Source: Lutimonas halocynthiae (GTDB lineage Bacteria; Bacteroidota; Bacteroidia; Flavobacteriales; Flavobacteriaceae). Taken from it: DNA of 64,000 bases. A model generated the notes under the pieces. The model did no database searches. It was not told the origin of the DNA and saw only the letters and a program-made list of their open reading frames with translations. Positions 43,414 through 51,371 of the stretch are shown here, one piece after another (the first letter of the stretch is position 1; each line of letters begins with the position of its first letter). Where the stretch lies: contig NZ_JAUFQO010000004.1 in assembly GCF_030409835.1 (NCBI RefSeq), forward strand, positions 992,001 through 1,056,000, written 5' to 3'. The position numbers and the translations under genes are program-made.

Positions 43414-44003
43414 TTAAATAAAATTGACAGGCAATTAATGAGATTGAACAACACAAAACCGGTACATTGTCAGTTTGGAATGGTAGATATTCATTTGTAT
43501 TGCCCGGTTAATTGAAATTGGCTTTGCATAACCACTCCATATCAACATAGAATAAAAATATAAATAGTGATTAAACAATACAATAACACCTTAGTGGTAA
43601 ATAGGCGAAAAAATGACCAGCTTCTTGTTAAGAATTATAACATTGATTTATCCTTAACTATTAGATTGAAATGAGTTAGTACTTGTTGATAAATAACTCA
43701 AATGATTCTTTATGTACGGTATTTCAATCGCCCTAATCTTCTAACTAGAGTGTAAAAAGCCCTTTACTTTAGGGTAGAATCACATAGACCAATATGTGTC
43801 TGATTTTCATTTATCCCATCAAGCTCATCCCCAATCTGCTCGAATAGTAGGAAAATGTTGATAGCAGGGCTCTCGATCTTTGTATTTCTTTCGGTTTGGA
43901 CGTGAATATTTGAATGAAGGCTAAGGATTACATCAAGTTGAAAATGTCCCGGATTAGCAGATGATCCAGGAAGAATAGTACATTTAATTTACAATCTTTT
44001 AAA
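43414..44003. other. 590-base non-coding stretch with a coding remnant
   Basis: On the minus strand 43764-43987 is open for about 74 codons without a start and reads ILPGSSANPGHFQLDVILS, NIHVQTERNTKIESPAINIF, LLFEQIGDELDGINENQTH and on to a stop. The composition looks protein-like, but no family is recognised; it may be the tail of a lost gene. The rest of the stretch (43414-43760) would hold the promoter of the receiver/barrel genes; no clear hairpin or promoter was found. Confidence 0.35.
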
Positions 44004-44660
44004 CTAAATGCTGCCCAAATACTTTTTATCTTCTGGTAATTCTGCTGGTGCAATACCAGCTAACTCACATATGTGAACTAATTCTACAACAGAAACTATA
44101 CCTAATTTCCGCATCACACGTCCACGATGGATTTTTACCGTTTCTTCAGAAATTTTTAATTCTGCTGCTATCTGCTTGTTCAATATACCAGTAATGACAT
44201 ATTTCATTACTTCCATTTCCCTATTAGTAAGATTAGCGAGGTGTTCTTGAACAGTTGCTAATTCTGCGTGGGATATTCGGTTTACTGCATCTTTTTTCAG
44301 GGATAATTTAATGGCCTTTTTCAATTCATCAACATCAACAGGCTTTGTCAAAAAATCTACAGCTCCCATCTTCATGGCCTTCACAGTAGTAGGCACATCG
44401 CCATGGGCCGATAAAAATATGATGGGTAAATGAAACTCAAAATCTTCGGAATAAAGTTTTTCCTGAAGCTCAGGGCCTGTCATTTCTGGCATGCGAACAT
44501 CAAGAATTATGCATCCAGGGTCTACGTACTTGCCTGATTCTAAAAAGTCTACAGCAGAGGTAAATGGTTCTGTTTTGAAACCGGCAGCCTTAACCAGGCG
44601 TGTAATCCCCCTCCTTACCGAGAGATCATCATCAACAATAAAAACAGTAGGCTCACTCAT
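44004..44660 (-). CDS. FixJ/NarL-type response regulator
   Basis: A 218-residue regulator: receiver (about 1-125) with VDDDLSVRRGI, phosphoacceptor in GCIILDVRMPEMTG, FLSAHGDVPTTVKA and FLTKPVDVDEL, and a LuxR-type HTH (about 150-210) with LTNREMEVMKYVITGILNKQ and ISEETVKIHRGRVMRKLGI. The AHGDVPTTVKAMKMGAVDF stretch is typical of the FixJ/TodT branch. It is encoded five bases after the kinase gene and should be its cognate regulator, probably controlling the genes of island G. Confidence 0.95.
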   Translation of the reverse strand: MSEPTVFIVDDDLSVRRGITRLVKAAGFKTEPFTSAVDFLESGKYVDPGCIILDVRMPEMTGPELQEKLYSEDFEFHLPIIFLSAHGDVPTTVKAMKMGAVDFLTKPVDVDELKKAIKLSLKKDAVNRISHAELATVQEHLANLTNREMEVMKYVITGILNKQIAAELKISEETVKIHRGRVMRKLGIVSVVELVHICELAGIAPAELPEDKKYLGSI

Positions 44661-44665
44661 ATGAA

Positions 44666-46798
44666 TTAATTTTTGTCGATTATTGGAATAGTAAAACCTA
44701 CCCTTGCTCCACCACCAGATAAATTTTCTACGTACATCATTCCCCCATGTGATTCAATGATAGAATTACTGATTGCCAATCCCATTCCCATACCTCCTGA
44801 CTTCCATGTAGCCAGTGGCAGAAAAATACTATCAATCTTGTCCTCATCAATTCCGGGTCCTATGTCGTCAATGTGCAGATTGACTTCCCCTTCTTTATAG
44901 CCGGTTGTAATTGTTATTTCAGACTGTTTTATGTTCATGTTACTCATCGCCTCGATCGCGTTCATCATCAGATTGACAAAGACCTGTTGAATCTGAATTT
45001 TATTACCTCGAATTAGTGGTATATCTACTCCAAGTGTCTTTTTCAACTTCACATTTTGTTTTAAAAGTTCACTGCGAAGCAGGATCAATGTTTCTTCAAT
45101 AATGCTATTGATATTGATGTCATTAAACACAGCCTTCTGGTCTTTATATAAATTCCGCAGATTGCGCATGACAGCTCCCGCTCGCTTTGTGTCTGCGACA
45201 ATGTCTCTCAAGATCTCAGAGAGCTCTTTAGATTCGAACGTCTCACTTCGCAGCATTATTTCTGCCGCCTGGGTATTGGCCAAAATACCGGTTAAAGGTT
45301 GATTGAGTTCGTGCGCAATTGAGCCGGTCAGCTGCCCCATTATCGATGTACGATCTATACGGGCTAATGATTCTCTTTGAATGTCTACCGTTCGCTCAGC
45401 CTTCCTGAGTTCAGTTAAATCCATGTTTATGCAGACTATATATTCTACTTTCTCCTTGATATCTTTAACAGGATATATGTGAATTTGAATCGTGGTTGTT
45501 TGCGCTTCTAAATCTTGCAATCCAATATTAATCGTCGTTGTATTTCCTACGTATTCTATTGGTGGTAAGATTATGGATTCTCCTTTGAAAGCTCTTTCCA
45601 CAAGTGGTTTAAATCCAAAATTTGCAAGCTGCTTGTCGGTAAGTAAATTGTAATTCGACATCACCTGGGCGGTCTCTTCTTCATTAAATCCCCAAAGCTT
45701 TTTCCAGGCAGCATTTACCTGGCTAATTTTTCCATCAAGCATAAAAATCGCTATGGCTAAGGGTGAGGCCTCCATTAGATGCCGGAAATGTCTTTCGCTT
45801 TTTTTTAGCTTCTCATGTTCTAATTTCTGTTCATGGATATCAACAAAAGAACCTGCAACCCGGATAGGTTGGCCCTGATCATCCCAGCTTGCTTTTCCAT
45901 GTGCCTGAAACCACCGATACTCACCTGATTTCATTCGAACTTTGTAGTTGATGGAGTAATATGGTTTTTTACCTTCAAGATGATCTTTCAGGGCAATAGG
46001 CACTTTTTCGCGAAAATCAGGATGTATTTGGTTCAACGCCTCTTCTAATGTCAAATTTTCCAACTCTTGGGGATCATAGCCTATAAGTTCTTTAAAACGA
46101 TCAGAGTAGTAAGATTTATCAGCAATGAAGTCGTAATCCCAAAAGCCGGCATCAGAGCCCGATACAGCCAATTGGTAACGCTCTTCACTTGTTCTAAGTT
46201 CTTTTTCAGCCAGTTTACGATCGTGAATATCTAATAAAGACCCTGAGGCACGAATTGGAATACCATTTTCATCCCAAATAGCCTGCCCACGAGACTGAAA
46301 CCACCGGTATTCCCCAGACTTTGTTTGCATGAGATAATCAATTCGATAAAATGGAGTTTGTTTTTCAAGATGCTCGCTTAGCATACGTGGGGCAATTTCA
46401 CGAAAATCCGGATGCAAACGATTCCAGGTTTGCTCAAGCGTTTGATCGTTCATCTCATGGGGTTCATAGCCCAATAGTTCCTTGAATCGATCAGAATAAT
46501 AGATCTCCCCCGTAGAAATATTATAATCCCAGATTCCAACATCTGAGCCGCTACAGGCCAGTTCGTAACGTTGCTCGCTCATTCTTAAATCTGATTCTAC
46601 TTTTTTTAATTGGGTGATGTCGGTGATTAACGCCAGAGTAGCCGGTTTGCCATTCCAGTCAATCTGAACTTGTTGTTTTCTAGCTTGCCTAATCAAGTCA
46701 TTTACAAGCTCACTTTTACTTGAGTATTCATTGTTTTCAACTTGGTTCTTTAACCAATCATCGTTAGGTTTAGAGAATGATATACTTTGACGTGACAT
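44666..46798 (-). CDS. Hybrid sensor: ParD-type RHH domain fused to a three-PAS FixL-like histidine kinase
   Basis: From MSRQSISFSKPNDDWLKNQ at 46798 the product is 710 residues. Residues 1-45 match ParD/CopG ribbon-helix-helix antitoxins (NNEYSSKSELVNDLIRQARK). Residues 46-65 (IDWNGKPATLALITDITQLK) look like the tail of a PAS domain. Then come two very similar PAS-PAC units (about 72-195 and 200-320, each with YYSDRFKEL and SGEYRWFQ), a third PAS, HisKA with His496 in SIAHELNQPLTGI, and HATPase_c (NLMMNAIEAMSN, GMGMGLAISNSI). There are no membrane segments, so the sensor is cytosolic. The Met at 46831 would add MVYIYTRKLKI before the RHH; 46798 is preferred. A perfect palindrome lies just upstream. 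Confidence 0.92.
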   Translation of the reverse strand: MSRQSISFSKPNDDWLKNQVENNEYSSKSELVNDLIRQARKQQVQIDWNGKPATLALITDITQLKKVESDLRMSEQRYELACSGSDVGIWDYNISTGEIYYSDRFKELLGYEPHEMNDQTLEQTWNRLHPDFREIAPRMLSEHLEKQTPFYRIDYLMQTKSGEYRWFQSRGQAIWDENGIPIRASGSLLDIHDRKLAEKELRTSEERYQLAVSGSDAGFWDYDFIADKSYYSDRFKELIGYDPQELENLTLEEALNQIHPDFREKVPIALKDHLEGKKPYYSINYKVRMKSGEYRWFQAHGKASWDDQGQPIRVAGSFVDIHEQKLEHEKLKKSERHFRHLMEASPLAIAIFMLDGKISQVNAAWKKLWGFNEEETAQVMSNYNLLTDKQLANFGFKPLVERAFKGESIILPPIEYVGNTTTINIGLQDLEAQTTTIQIHIYPVKDIKEKVEYIVCINMDLTELRKAERTVDIQRESLARIDRTSIMGQLTGSIAHELNQPLTGILANTQAAEIMLRSETFESKELSEILRDIVADTKRAGAVMRNLRNLYKDQKAVFNDININSIIEETLILLRSELLKQNVKLKKTLGVDIPLIRGNKIQIQQVFVNLMMNAIEAMSNMNIKQSEITITTGYKEGEVNLHIDDIGPGIDEDKIDSIFLPLATWKSGGMGMGLAISNSIIESHGGMMYVENLSGGGARVGFTIPIIDKN

Positions 46799-46812
46799 AA
46801 TTTTTAGTTTTC

Positions 46813-46830
46813 TGGTGTAAATATACACCA
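46813..46830. promoter_or_regulatory. Perfect palindrome before the RHH-PAS kinase, candidate operator
   Basis: TGGTGTA, four bases, TACACCA, ending 15 bases upstream of the start codon at 46798. ParD-type RHH proteins repress their own operons by binding such short inverted or direct repeats near the promoter. Because the protein encoded here starts with an RHH domain, self-binding is an attractive inference. Confidence 0.55.
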
Positions 46831-46943
46831 ATTATGAATCAAGCGCAGATATATGTTAATTATGGCCAGCGGTTTGTATAAAAGCAGTAGCGGATTACAA
46901 TGACCAAATTTTCAGTTGTCAAGATACGTTTTTTTTATAAAAA

Positions 46944-46977
46944 AATAGCGGCATAAGTAATGACTTAAACCGCTATT
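46944..46977 (-). terminator. Rho-independent terminator after the integrase fragment
   Basis: On the minus strand AATAGCGG, an 18-base loop, CCGCTATT is followed by a T-run (TTTTTTTA). It lies about 35 bases after the stop of the chimeric integrase fragment at 47014. Confidence 0.75.
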
Positions 46978-47013
46978 GCGTTTATACAATGTTGTGTGTA
47001 GTTTTTTATAATA

Positions 47014-47349
47014 TTAGTAGCCAGCTAGTTTTATTATTTCCTTCGGCATTAAGTTGCTTAACTCTAAAATACTTTTTCCTGATTTTTTCATTGCTTGTCT
47101 GGCTAAAAAATTTCCAGTTCGATATCCTATATATGTTCTTCCATCAGGATGCTCAATGGTCTCTTCCTGATCTGACTGATCAAGGAGTCTTTGTTTCTTG
47201 GGGTCCCAGTGATCTGGATTGACTGTTATACCAGTGGAGAAATCCTTTCTGTTCTTGTTATAGGTTAGTCTACACTTTACTGAAGAGAAACCTTTCTTGT
47301 TGGTTCTGGCCATTACCAGATTGAATCTTATATGTAATTTAAATGTTGT
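47014..47349 (-). pseudogene. Integrase N-terminus fused to an unrelated C-terminal tail
   Basis: From about MTTFKLHIRFNLVMARTNKK (codon at 47349) the frame encodes an arm-type DNA-binding domain of Bacteroidota tyrosine recombinases: VKCRLTYNKNRKDFSTGITV, NPDHWDPKKQRLLDQSDQEE. This part is nearly identical, in DNA as well, to 50990-51130. After QEETIEHPDG it switches to RTYIGYRTGNFLARQAMKK, SGKSILELSNLMPKEIIKLA and GY, which is not integrase. It faintly resembles the C-terminus of DUF2268/GldB-like proteins. So this is a chimeric remnant produced by recombination, not a working integrase. Confidence 0.8.
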
Positions 47350-47541
47350 CATGTTAAAAGTTTTGGAATTAAAAATATATGCACCCGTTGAAATATATGC
47401 ACCCCTGGATGCACCCATTCAAGGTATAGAATTGTTATATAGCGGAATCCTTCTGAAAGAAGTGAATTGAATATGATCCTTATAGCACAAAGGATTCACA
47501 GGAAGATTGATATGAAAAGGTGGAAAAAGCTTAGGAAGCTC

Positions 47542-47655
47542 CTAAAAACAAAAAAACCTCAGCATTAAGTGTTAAGTGTTAAGTGTTAAGTGAAATCACT
47601 TTTTCCTTAGAACTTAGTCCTTAATACTTATTATTGCGTAGTGGACGGAACTCGG
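47542..47655 (-). repeat. Att-like repeat R8 with tRNA-Asp 3' relic (short form)
   Basis: Terminator remnant (AAACAAAAAAACCTCAGC), about four heptamers (47565-47592), spacer, one or two right-arm heptamers, and a mutated relic at 47634-47655 (GCGTAGTGGACGGAACTCGG). It is the shortest and most decayed complete copy. It has the same outer arm as R6 (GAAAAGGTGGAAAAAGCTTA) and the same integrase association, and forms the right border of island G. Confidence 0.82.
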
Positions 47656-47785
47656 AATCTAATTTCAATTTTATATTTCTTAATGAATATGAATCTGTAC
47701 TCTTTTTTAACATCGGTTAACAATGTAAAAATCACCTAAGGAATTCTCCTTCGGCGATTTCTATTGAAATATTTGAAACTGATTG

Positions 47786-48991
47786 TTAAAATTCAAATTT
47801 CACATGTTCATTCAAATTTGGAGAATCAGGAGTTGTATAAAGTATTGGAGAGCCTTCTTCCGGAATTTCAACAATCATACACATAATTGTTCTTCCCGTT
47901 GGACTACCTGGATATACCAATATGGGCTTTTCCATTTTAAGATCACGCACACCTTCGAATTCAATGTTATCCGCTTGTTCCTCAAGTATTTTTGTAGCTA
48001 ATTCCAATCTTTGATGTGTATAACCATAGCTACCACCACCTGTATCTGAATCCATTACCATGGTAACTGGAGCATCTGTAATTAGCGTATGATTAGTATG
48101 AACTGCATAGTTATTTCCATAACCCGTCACTATTTCAGCTTCATTTTTCCATGCTTCTACTGAAATCACAATGTCTCGGTCACCTATCATATAGTTCATA
48201 GCCGTTCCTGAAGTTATGGTTTCGAGATAGTCAAAGCCTTCCATGGCCGAGTCACTTTCTAAAATTTTTCTTACATGAAATGATACTGGAACTCCGAAGT
48301 CGGTCGTTGGTAAATCTGCTACCGTATTCACTCCAACACTCACTCCTCGATTATTCACACCATTTTGCCCAATCTGGCCTGCAAATGTTTGCTGTAAGAT
48401 TTCCAAGTCCGAATCCGGATATTTAATTTTTAAGACCGTTACGGCTCCTTCGTGGTACGTTGGAATGTCATTATTGTGAGTAACATAGTTTGGTAATCCA
48501 AACCTACCATAAACTCCAGTTGTTGTGCAATGACCATCAGCAATTTCAATCTTTCCTGAACTCATTAAATAAAGAAATAATTCATCAAAACTTTGGTACA
48601 CAAATAATTTATTAAAATCTACATCGGCACCATCAGCTATTCCTTGCATTTCTGCATAAAGCTCTGGTAATTGTTCTTTTACTGAGGTTATATGCCCAGT
48701 GTTTTCAGCAAAATCTTGTATTAACTGTTCCGGTTTGTTTTCATTTGCATTCTCAGCCAACCAATCTTCAAATTGAACGATGGTTCTCTTAATAACATCT
48801 TGCAAGGCCGCACCATGTTGATATCCTCTTGCATAAGGCGTTTCAGCATTAAGTTCCAGATAGAAAACACCTCCTCTAACTTCTACTTCAGGGATTTCAA
48901 TATGATCTAATGTTTCATTTTGAGCTATTCCAGATACACTTATTCCTAATAGCATAAAGGCGATCACTAATTTACTTTTTAAACTTTTCAT
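47786..48991 (-). CDS. Exported C45-family (acyl-CoA:6-aminopenicillanate acyltransferase-like) hydrolase
   Basis: A 401-residue protein with a signal peptide (SKLVIAFMLLGISVSGIAQ). The AAT/C45 Ntn-hydrolase fold (PF03417) is seen in ARGYQHGAALQDVIKRT, ELYAEMQGIADGADVDFNKL and the nucleophile region ADGHCTTTGVYGRFG, where the Cys would become the N-terminal residue after self-cleavage. THNNDIP and FAGQIGQNGVNNRGVSVGVN follow, as in the family. These enzymes hydrolyse or transfer acyl amides, and exported versions may degrade peptides or N-acyl signals. It is the only gene of islet H, between R8 and R9. Confidence 0.88.
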   Translation of the reverse strand: MKSLKSKLVIAFMLLGISVSGIAQNETLDHIEIPEVEVRGGVFYLELNAETPYARGYQHGAALQDVIKRTIVQFEDWLAENANENKPEQLIQDFAENTGHITSVKEQLPELYAEMQGIADGADVDFNKLFVYQSFDELFLYLMSSGKIEIADGHCTTTGVYGRFGLPNYVTHNNDIPTYHEGAVTVLKIKYPDSDLEILQQTFAGQIGQNGVNNRGVSVGVNTVADLPTTDFGVPVSFHVRKILESDSAMEGFDYLETITSGTAMNYMIGDRDIVISVEAWKNEAEIVTGYGNNYAVHTNHTLITDAPVTMVMDSDTGGGSYGYTHQRLELATKILEEQADNIEFEGVRDLKMEKPILVYPGSPTGRTIMCMIVEIPEEGSPILYTTPDSPNLNEHVKFEF

Positions 48992-49317
48992 AATATTCTA
49001 TTTTATGTTTATATAATTCGTTTCATCTATAACAGGGAGAAGTTGATTATAAAACCCTAATTAATATTTGAAAAACATTTCCCTATAAAGAAATAGATTT
49101 GCTTTTCGAAGATTAAGTTTGATGATTCTTCGTTGTATAATTTAGTTAGTTAAAATATGTGTACCTGATAATAAGTGTAAACCTTATTGTGCACCTGCAA
49201 GAGATAAATATGACCTAGAATGAACACCTTCTGAAAGAAGATTATTGGATGTAATCCTTTTAGTATAAAGGATTCACAAGAAGATTGAAATGAATAGAAG
49301 GAACAAGGCTAGGAAAG
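48992..49317. other. Intergenic stretch: degenerate outer arm of repeat R9
   Basis: About 49158-49215 contains spaced GTGTACCTG, GTGCACCTG and GAACACCTT motifs like those before integrase starts elsewhere. They are followed at 49223 by CCTTCTGAAAGAAG and AAAGGATTCACAAGAAGATT (about 49266-49286), the common outer block. An integrase gene was probably deleted here. The remainder is the upstream region of the C45 gene with no visible signal. Confidence 0.5.
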
Positions 49318-49474
49318 TCTATAAAACAAAAAAACCTCAGTGTTTACTTTTTAAGTGTTAAGTGTTAAGTGTTAAGTGTTAAGTGTTAAGTGTTAAGTGA
49401 AATTACTTTTTCCTTAGAACTTAGTCCTTAGTCCTTAATACTTATTATTGCGGTCTGGACGGGACTCGAACCGC
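49318..49474 (-). repeat. Att-like repeat R9 with tRNA-Asp 3' relic
   Basis: Terminator remnant (AAAACAAAAAAACCTCAGTG), about seven heptamers (49351-49399) without a REP insertion, a short right arm and the relic at 49448-49474 (GCGGTCTGGACGGGACTCGA), identical to tRNA-Asp through the T-loop. It separates islets H and I. Confidence 0.92.
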
Positions 49475-49610
49475 TACTTAAAACACTGTATTCCTGCATA
49501 ATATATAAACAGAGAGACTCCTATTTTCCTTGACAAACCATTTCATATCGTCAATTTTCCTATATTTAGACTTCAACAACCAAACACATGATCCCTTTCT
49601 TCAGAGGACA

Positions 49611-49651
49611 GAGCGTTTAGAAAATGTCTAGTAGACATTTTTAGCGCTTGG
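49611..49651. repeat. Long inverted repeat before DUF6090
   Basis: AAAATGTCTA, one base, TAGACATTTT (49621-49641) with partial extension outward (AGCGTTTAG on the left, TAGCGCT on the right). It lies 45 bases upstream of the DUF6090 start and lacks a clean T-run after a GC stem, so it looks more like a REP or operator-type element than a terminator. Confidence 0.6.
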
Positions 49652-49685
49652 GCCAGATGGCGCGGGGGCATTGATATTAACAACT

Positions 49686-50444
49686 ATGGTAAATTTTTTT
49701 AGACGTATCCGTAAAAAAATGGCAGATGATAACAGACCTCTTAAGTATATGAAATATGCCATTGGAGAGGTAGTATTGGTAGTGGTTGGGATATTGATAG
49801 CGTTACAAATAAATACTTGGAATAATGAACTGGAGAATAGATTGTTGGAAGTAAAAATATTAGAGGAAATTCAATCCAATCTAGAAAATGATTTAGAAGA
49901 AATAAAGGACGACATAAATACAATGGAAGAAGCTAATCAATTACTTAGCAAGATGATAATTCATTTAAACGGACATTCGGCCCCTTCTGAAGATTTTTTT
50001 TATTATGGTATTTGGATGCAAATTGTACCTCATTTTGACCCAAATAGAAGTGGCTATGTTCTTTTGGAGTCCAATGGGGTAGAACTAATTCGCAATGATA
50101 CTTTACGAACTTCAATTTCTAACCACTATGAATTAAACTACCCCTACTACAATAAGTATGAAAATGAACGAAGTCAATTTAAGGTTCATCAAACTAATTC
50201 ATTTTTGCTGAATAACTTTGATTGGTTATTGGACGAAAAAGATGAAGGTGTATATGGATTATATATATCAGATAAGGATTACAAAAAAATTAAAAATGAT
50301 GGGTCCTTGCGAAAATTGATAAATGCTAATATTTGGGAGAATGAGACATTGCTAACCCGAGCAACTAGAACTAAACAGAAAATTATTGATTTATTAGTAT
50401 TGATAAATAACGAATTGCTCAATATTAAAGAAAAACAAACATAA
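49686..50444 (+). CDS. DUF6090-family membrane protein
   Basis: From MVNFFRRIRKKMADDNRPLK at 49686 the product is 252 residues; an in-frame ATG at 49671 adds five residues and is less likely by family pattern. The conserved membrane motif YAIGEVVLVVVGILIALQ lies at about 23-42, then INTWNNELENRLLEVKILEE begins the helical periplasmic domain. Its gene is convergent with the integrase fragment at 50526-51179, and the two are all that islet I contains (R9 to R10). This is the most minimal islet, and points to DUF6090 as an element-borne gene. Function unknown. Confidence 0.9.
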   Translation: MVNFFRRIRKKMADDNRPLKYMKYAIGEVVLVVVGILIALQINTWNNELENRLLEVKILEEIQSNLENDLEEIKDDINTMEEANQLLSKMIIHLNGHSAPSEDFFYYGIWMQIVPHFDPNRSGYVLLESNGVELIRNDTLRTSISNHYELNYPYYNKYENERSQFKVHQTNSFLLNNFDWLLDEKDEGVYGLYISDKDYKKIKNDGSLRKLINANIWENETLLTRATRTKQKIIDLLVLINNELLNIKEKQT

Positions 50445-50500
50445 TTCAATTCCAACACCCTCCTAAATCAAAATAAACCTCTAAAATTAGAGAGCTTTTT

Positions 50501-50526
50501 GTTGACCTACAAGGATTTGAACCTAC
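50501..50526 (-). other. tRNA 3'-end-like relic of a second type
   Basis: On the minus strand: AGGTTCAAATCCTTGTAGGT and CAAC, a T-arm plus acceptor-strand pattern related to 417-440. It is followed (50470-50500) by a terminator-like hairpin, CTCT, loop, AGAG with a T-run on the minus-strand side. The integrase fragment at 50526-51179 ends within it, so the recombination that cut that gene joined it to another tRNA-end sequence. Isotype not assigned. Confidence 0.5.
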
Positions 50527-51179
50527 TATGCAGTCCTATATAAGAGGAAAGGATCTTTGTCAAGGTAATTATGTCCAATAGCAAATTTAACCACCTTACG
50601 CATCCTCTGAATGGCCTTATTTAAGGTGCTTTGCTGGAAGTTTTTGACTGTTCTAAGGTAGTAGATATAATCGCTTAGAAAGGCCATTTTAAGCCCTCTT
50701 AGAGGCTTATCCGACACCTTGTATTGATGCCTGATGAAGTCTTTTAAATGCCGCTGAGACTCCAGGTATTTCTGGTAGGTGACATAGACTATTTCCTTGC
50801 CAATAAGCCTTTCCATACGCTCATTATGCAGGTCCCATATCTCCAAAATACCCATATCCTTTTCCAGGGTTTTGCCCTTGTAAGCATCATAAATATCCTG
50901 CACTGAAAATGCCTCGTCTTTAACTTGGAGCATTAAAAAAGCCCTACTGATTTTGTTTTCAATAAGGCTTAGTTGCATGTTGGTGGTTTCTTCCTGATCT
51001 GACTGATCAAGGAGTCGTTGTTTCTTTGGATCCCAGTGATCTGGATTGACTGTTATGCCAGTGGAGAAATCCTTTCTGTTCTTGTTATAGGTTAGTCTGC
51101 ATCTAATTGGTGCAAGACCATAGTTATTGGTAGCTCCAGGTTTTATACTGAACCTGTAATATAGTTTATGTAAAGTCAT
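50526..51179 (-). pseudogene. Truncated tyrosine recombinase: arm-binding and core-binding domains only
   Basis: A 217-codon frame from MTLHKLYYRFSIKPGATNNY. It has the arm-type domain (about 1-85; RLTYNKNRKDFSTGITVNPD, HWDPKKQRLLDQ) and the SAM-like core-binding domain (about 100-215; MERLIGKEIVYVTYQKYLES, FIRHQYKVSDKPLRGLKMAF, TLNKAIQRMRKVVKFAIGHN). Intact homologues are about 400 residues, so the catalytic domain with R-HxxR-Y is missing. The frame ends at a tRNA-like relic. It starts about 200 bases from repeat R10 and points away from it, the usual place of an integrase beside its attachment site. Confidence 0.9.
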
Positions 51180-51204
51180 GATTATTTGTTTTAGGTTATT
51201 AATG

Positions 51205-51260
51205 TAAATGCCGACCCCTGGGAAAAAATAGACCCCTGGAACGACCCTTTCAAGGGGTAA
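51205..51260. promoter_or_regulatory. Short direct repeats upstream of the integrase, candidate arm-binding sites
   Basis: CGACCCCTGG, AGACCCCTGG and CGACCC(TTT) recur at roughly 20-base steps between the integrase start and repeat R10. A parallel set (ATGCACCCGTTG, ATGCACCCCTGG, ATGCACCCATTC) lies at about 47378-47422 before the other integrase fragment. Integrases with arm-binding domains recognise repeated arm-type sites near att, so this is a plausible reading. Confidence 0.45.
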
Positions 51261-51371
51261 ATAAGTTATATAGTGGAATCCCTTCTGTAAGAAGTTAATT
51301 GAATATGATCCTTATAGTACAAAGGATATACAAGAAGATTGAATTGAAAAAGTGGAATAAGATTAGGAAAG

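Noticed and set aside
44666-46798. A ParDE toxin-antitoxin module
   Set aside because: Only the ParD-like domain is seen, fused to a kinase; no ParE-like toxin frame lies next to it.
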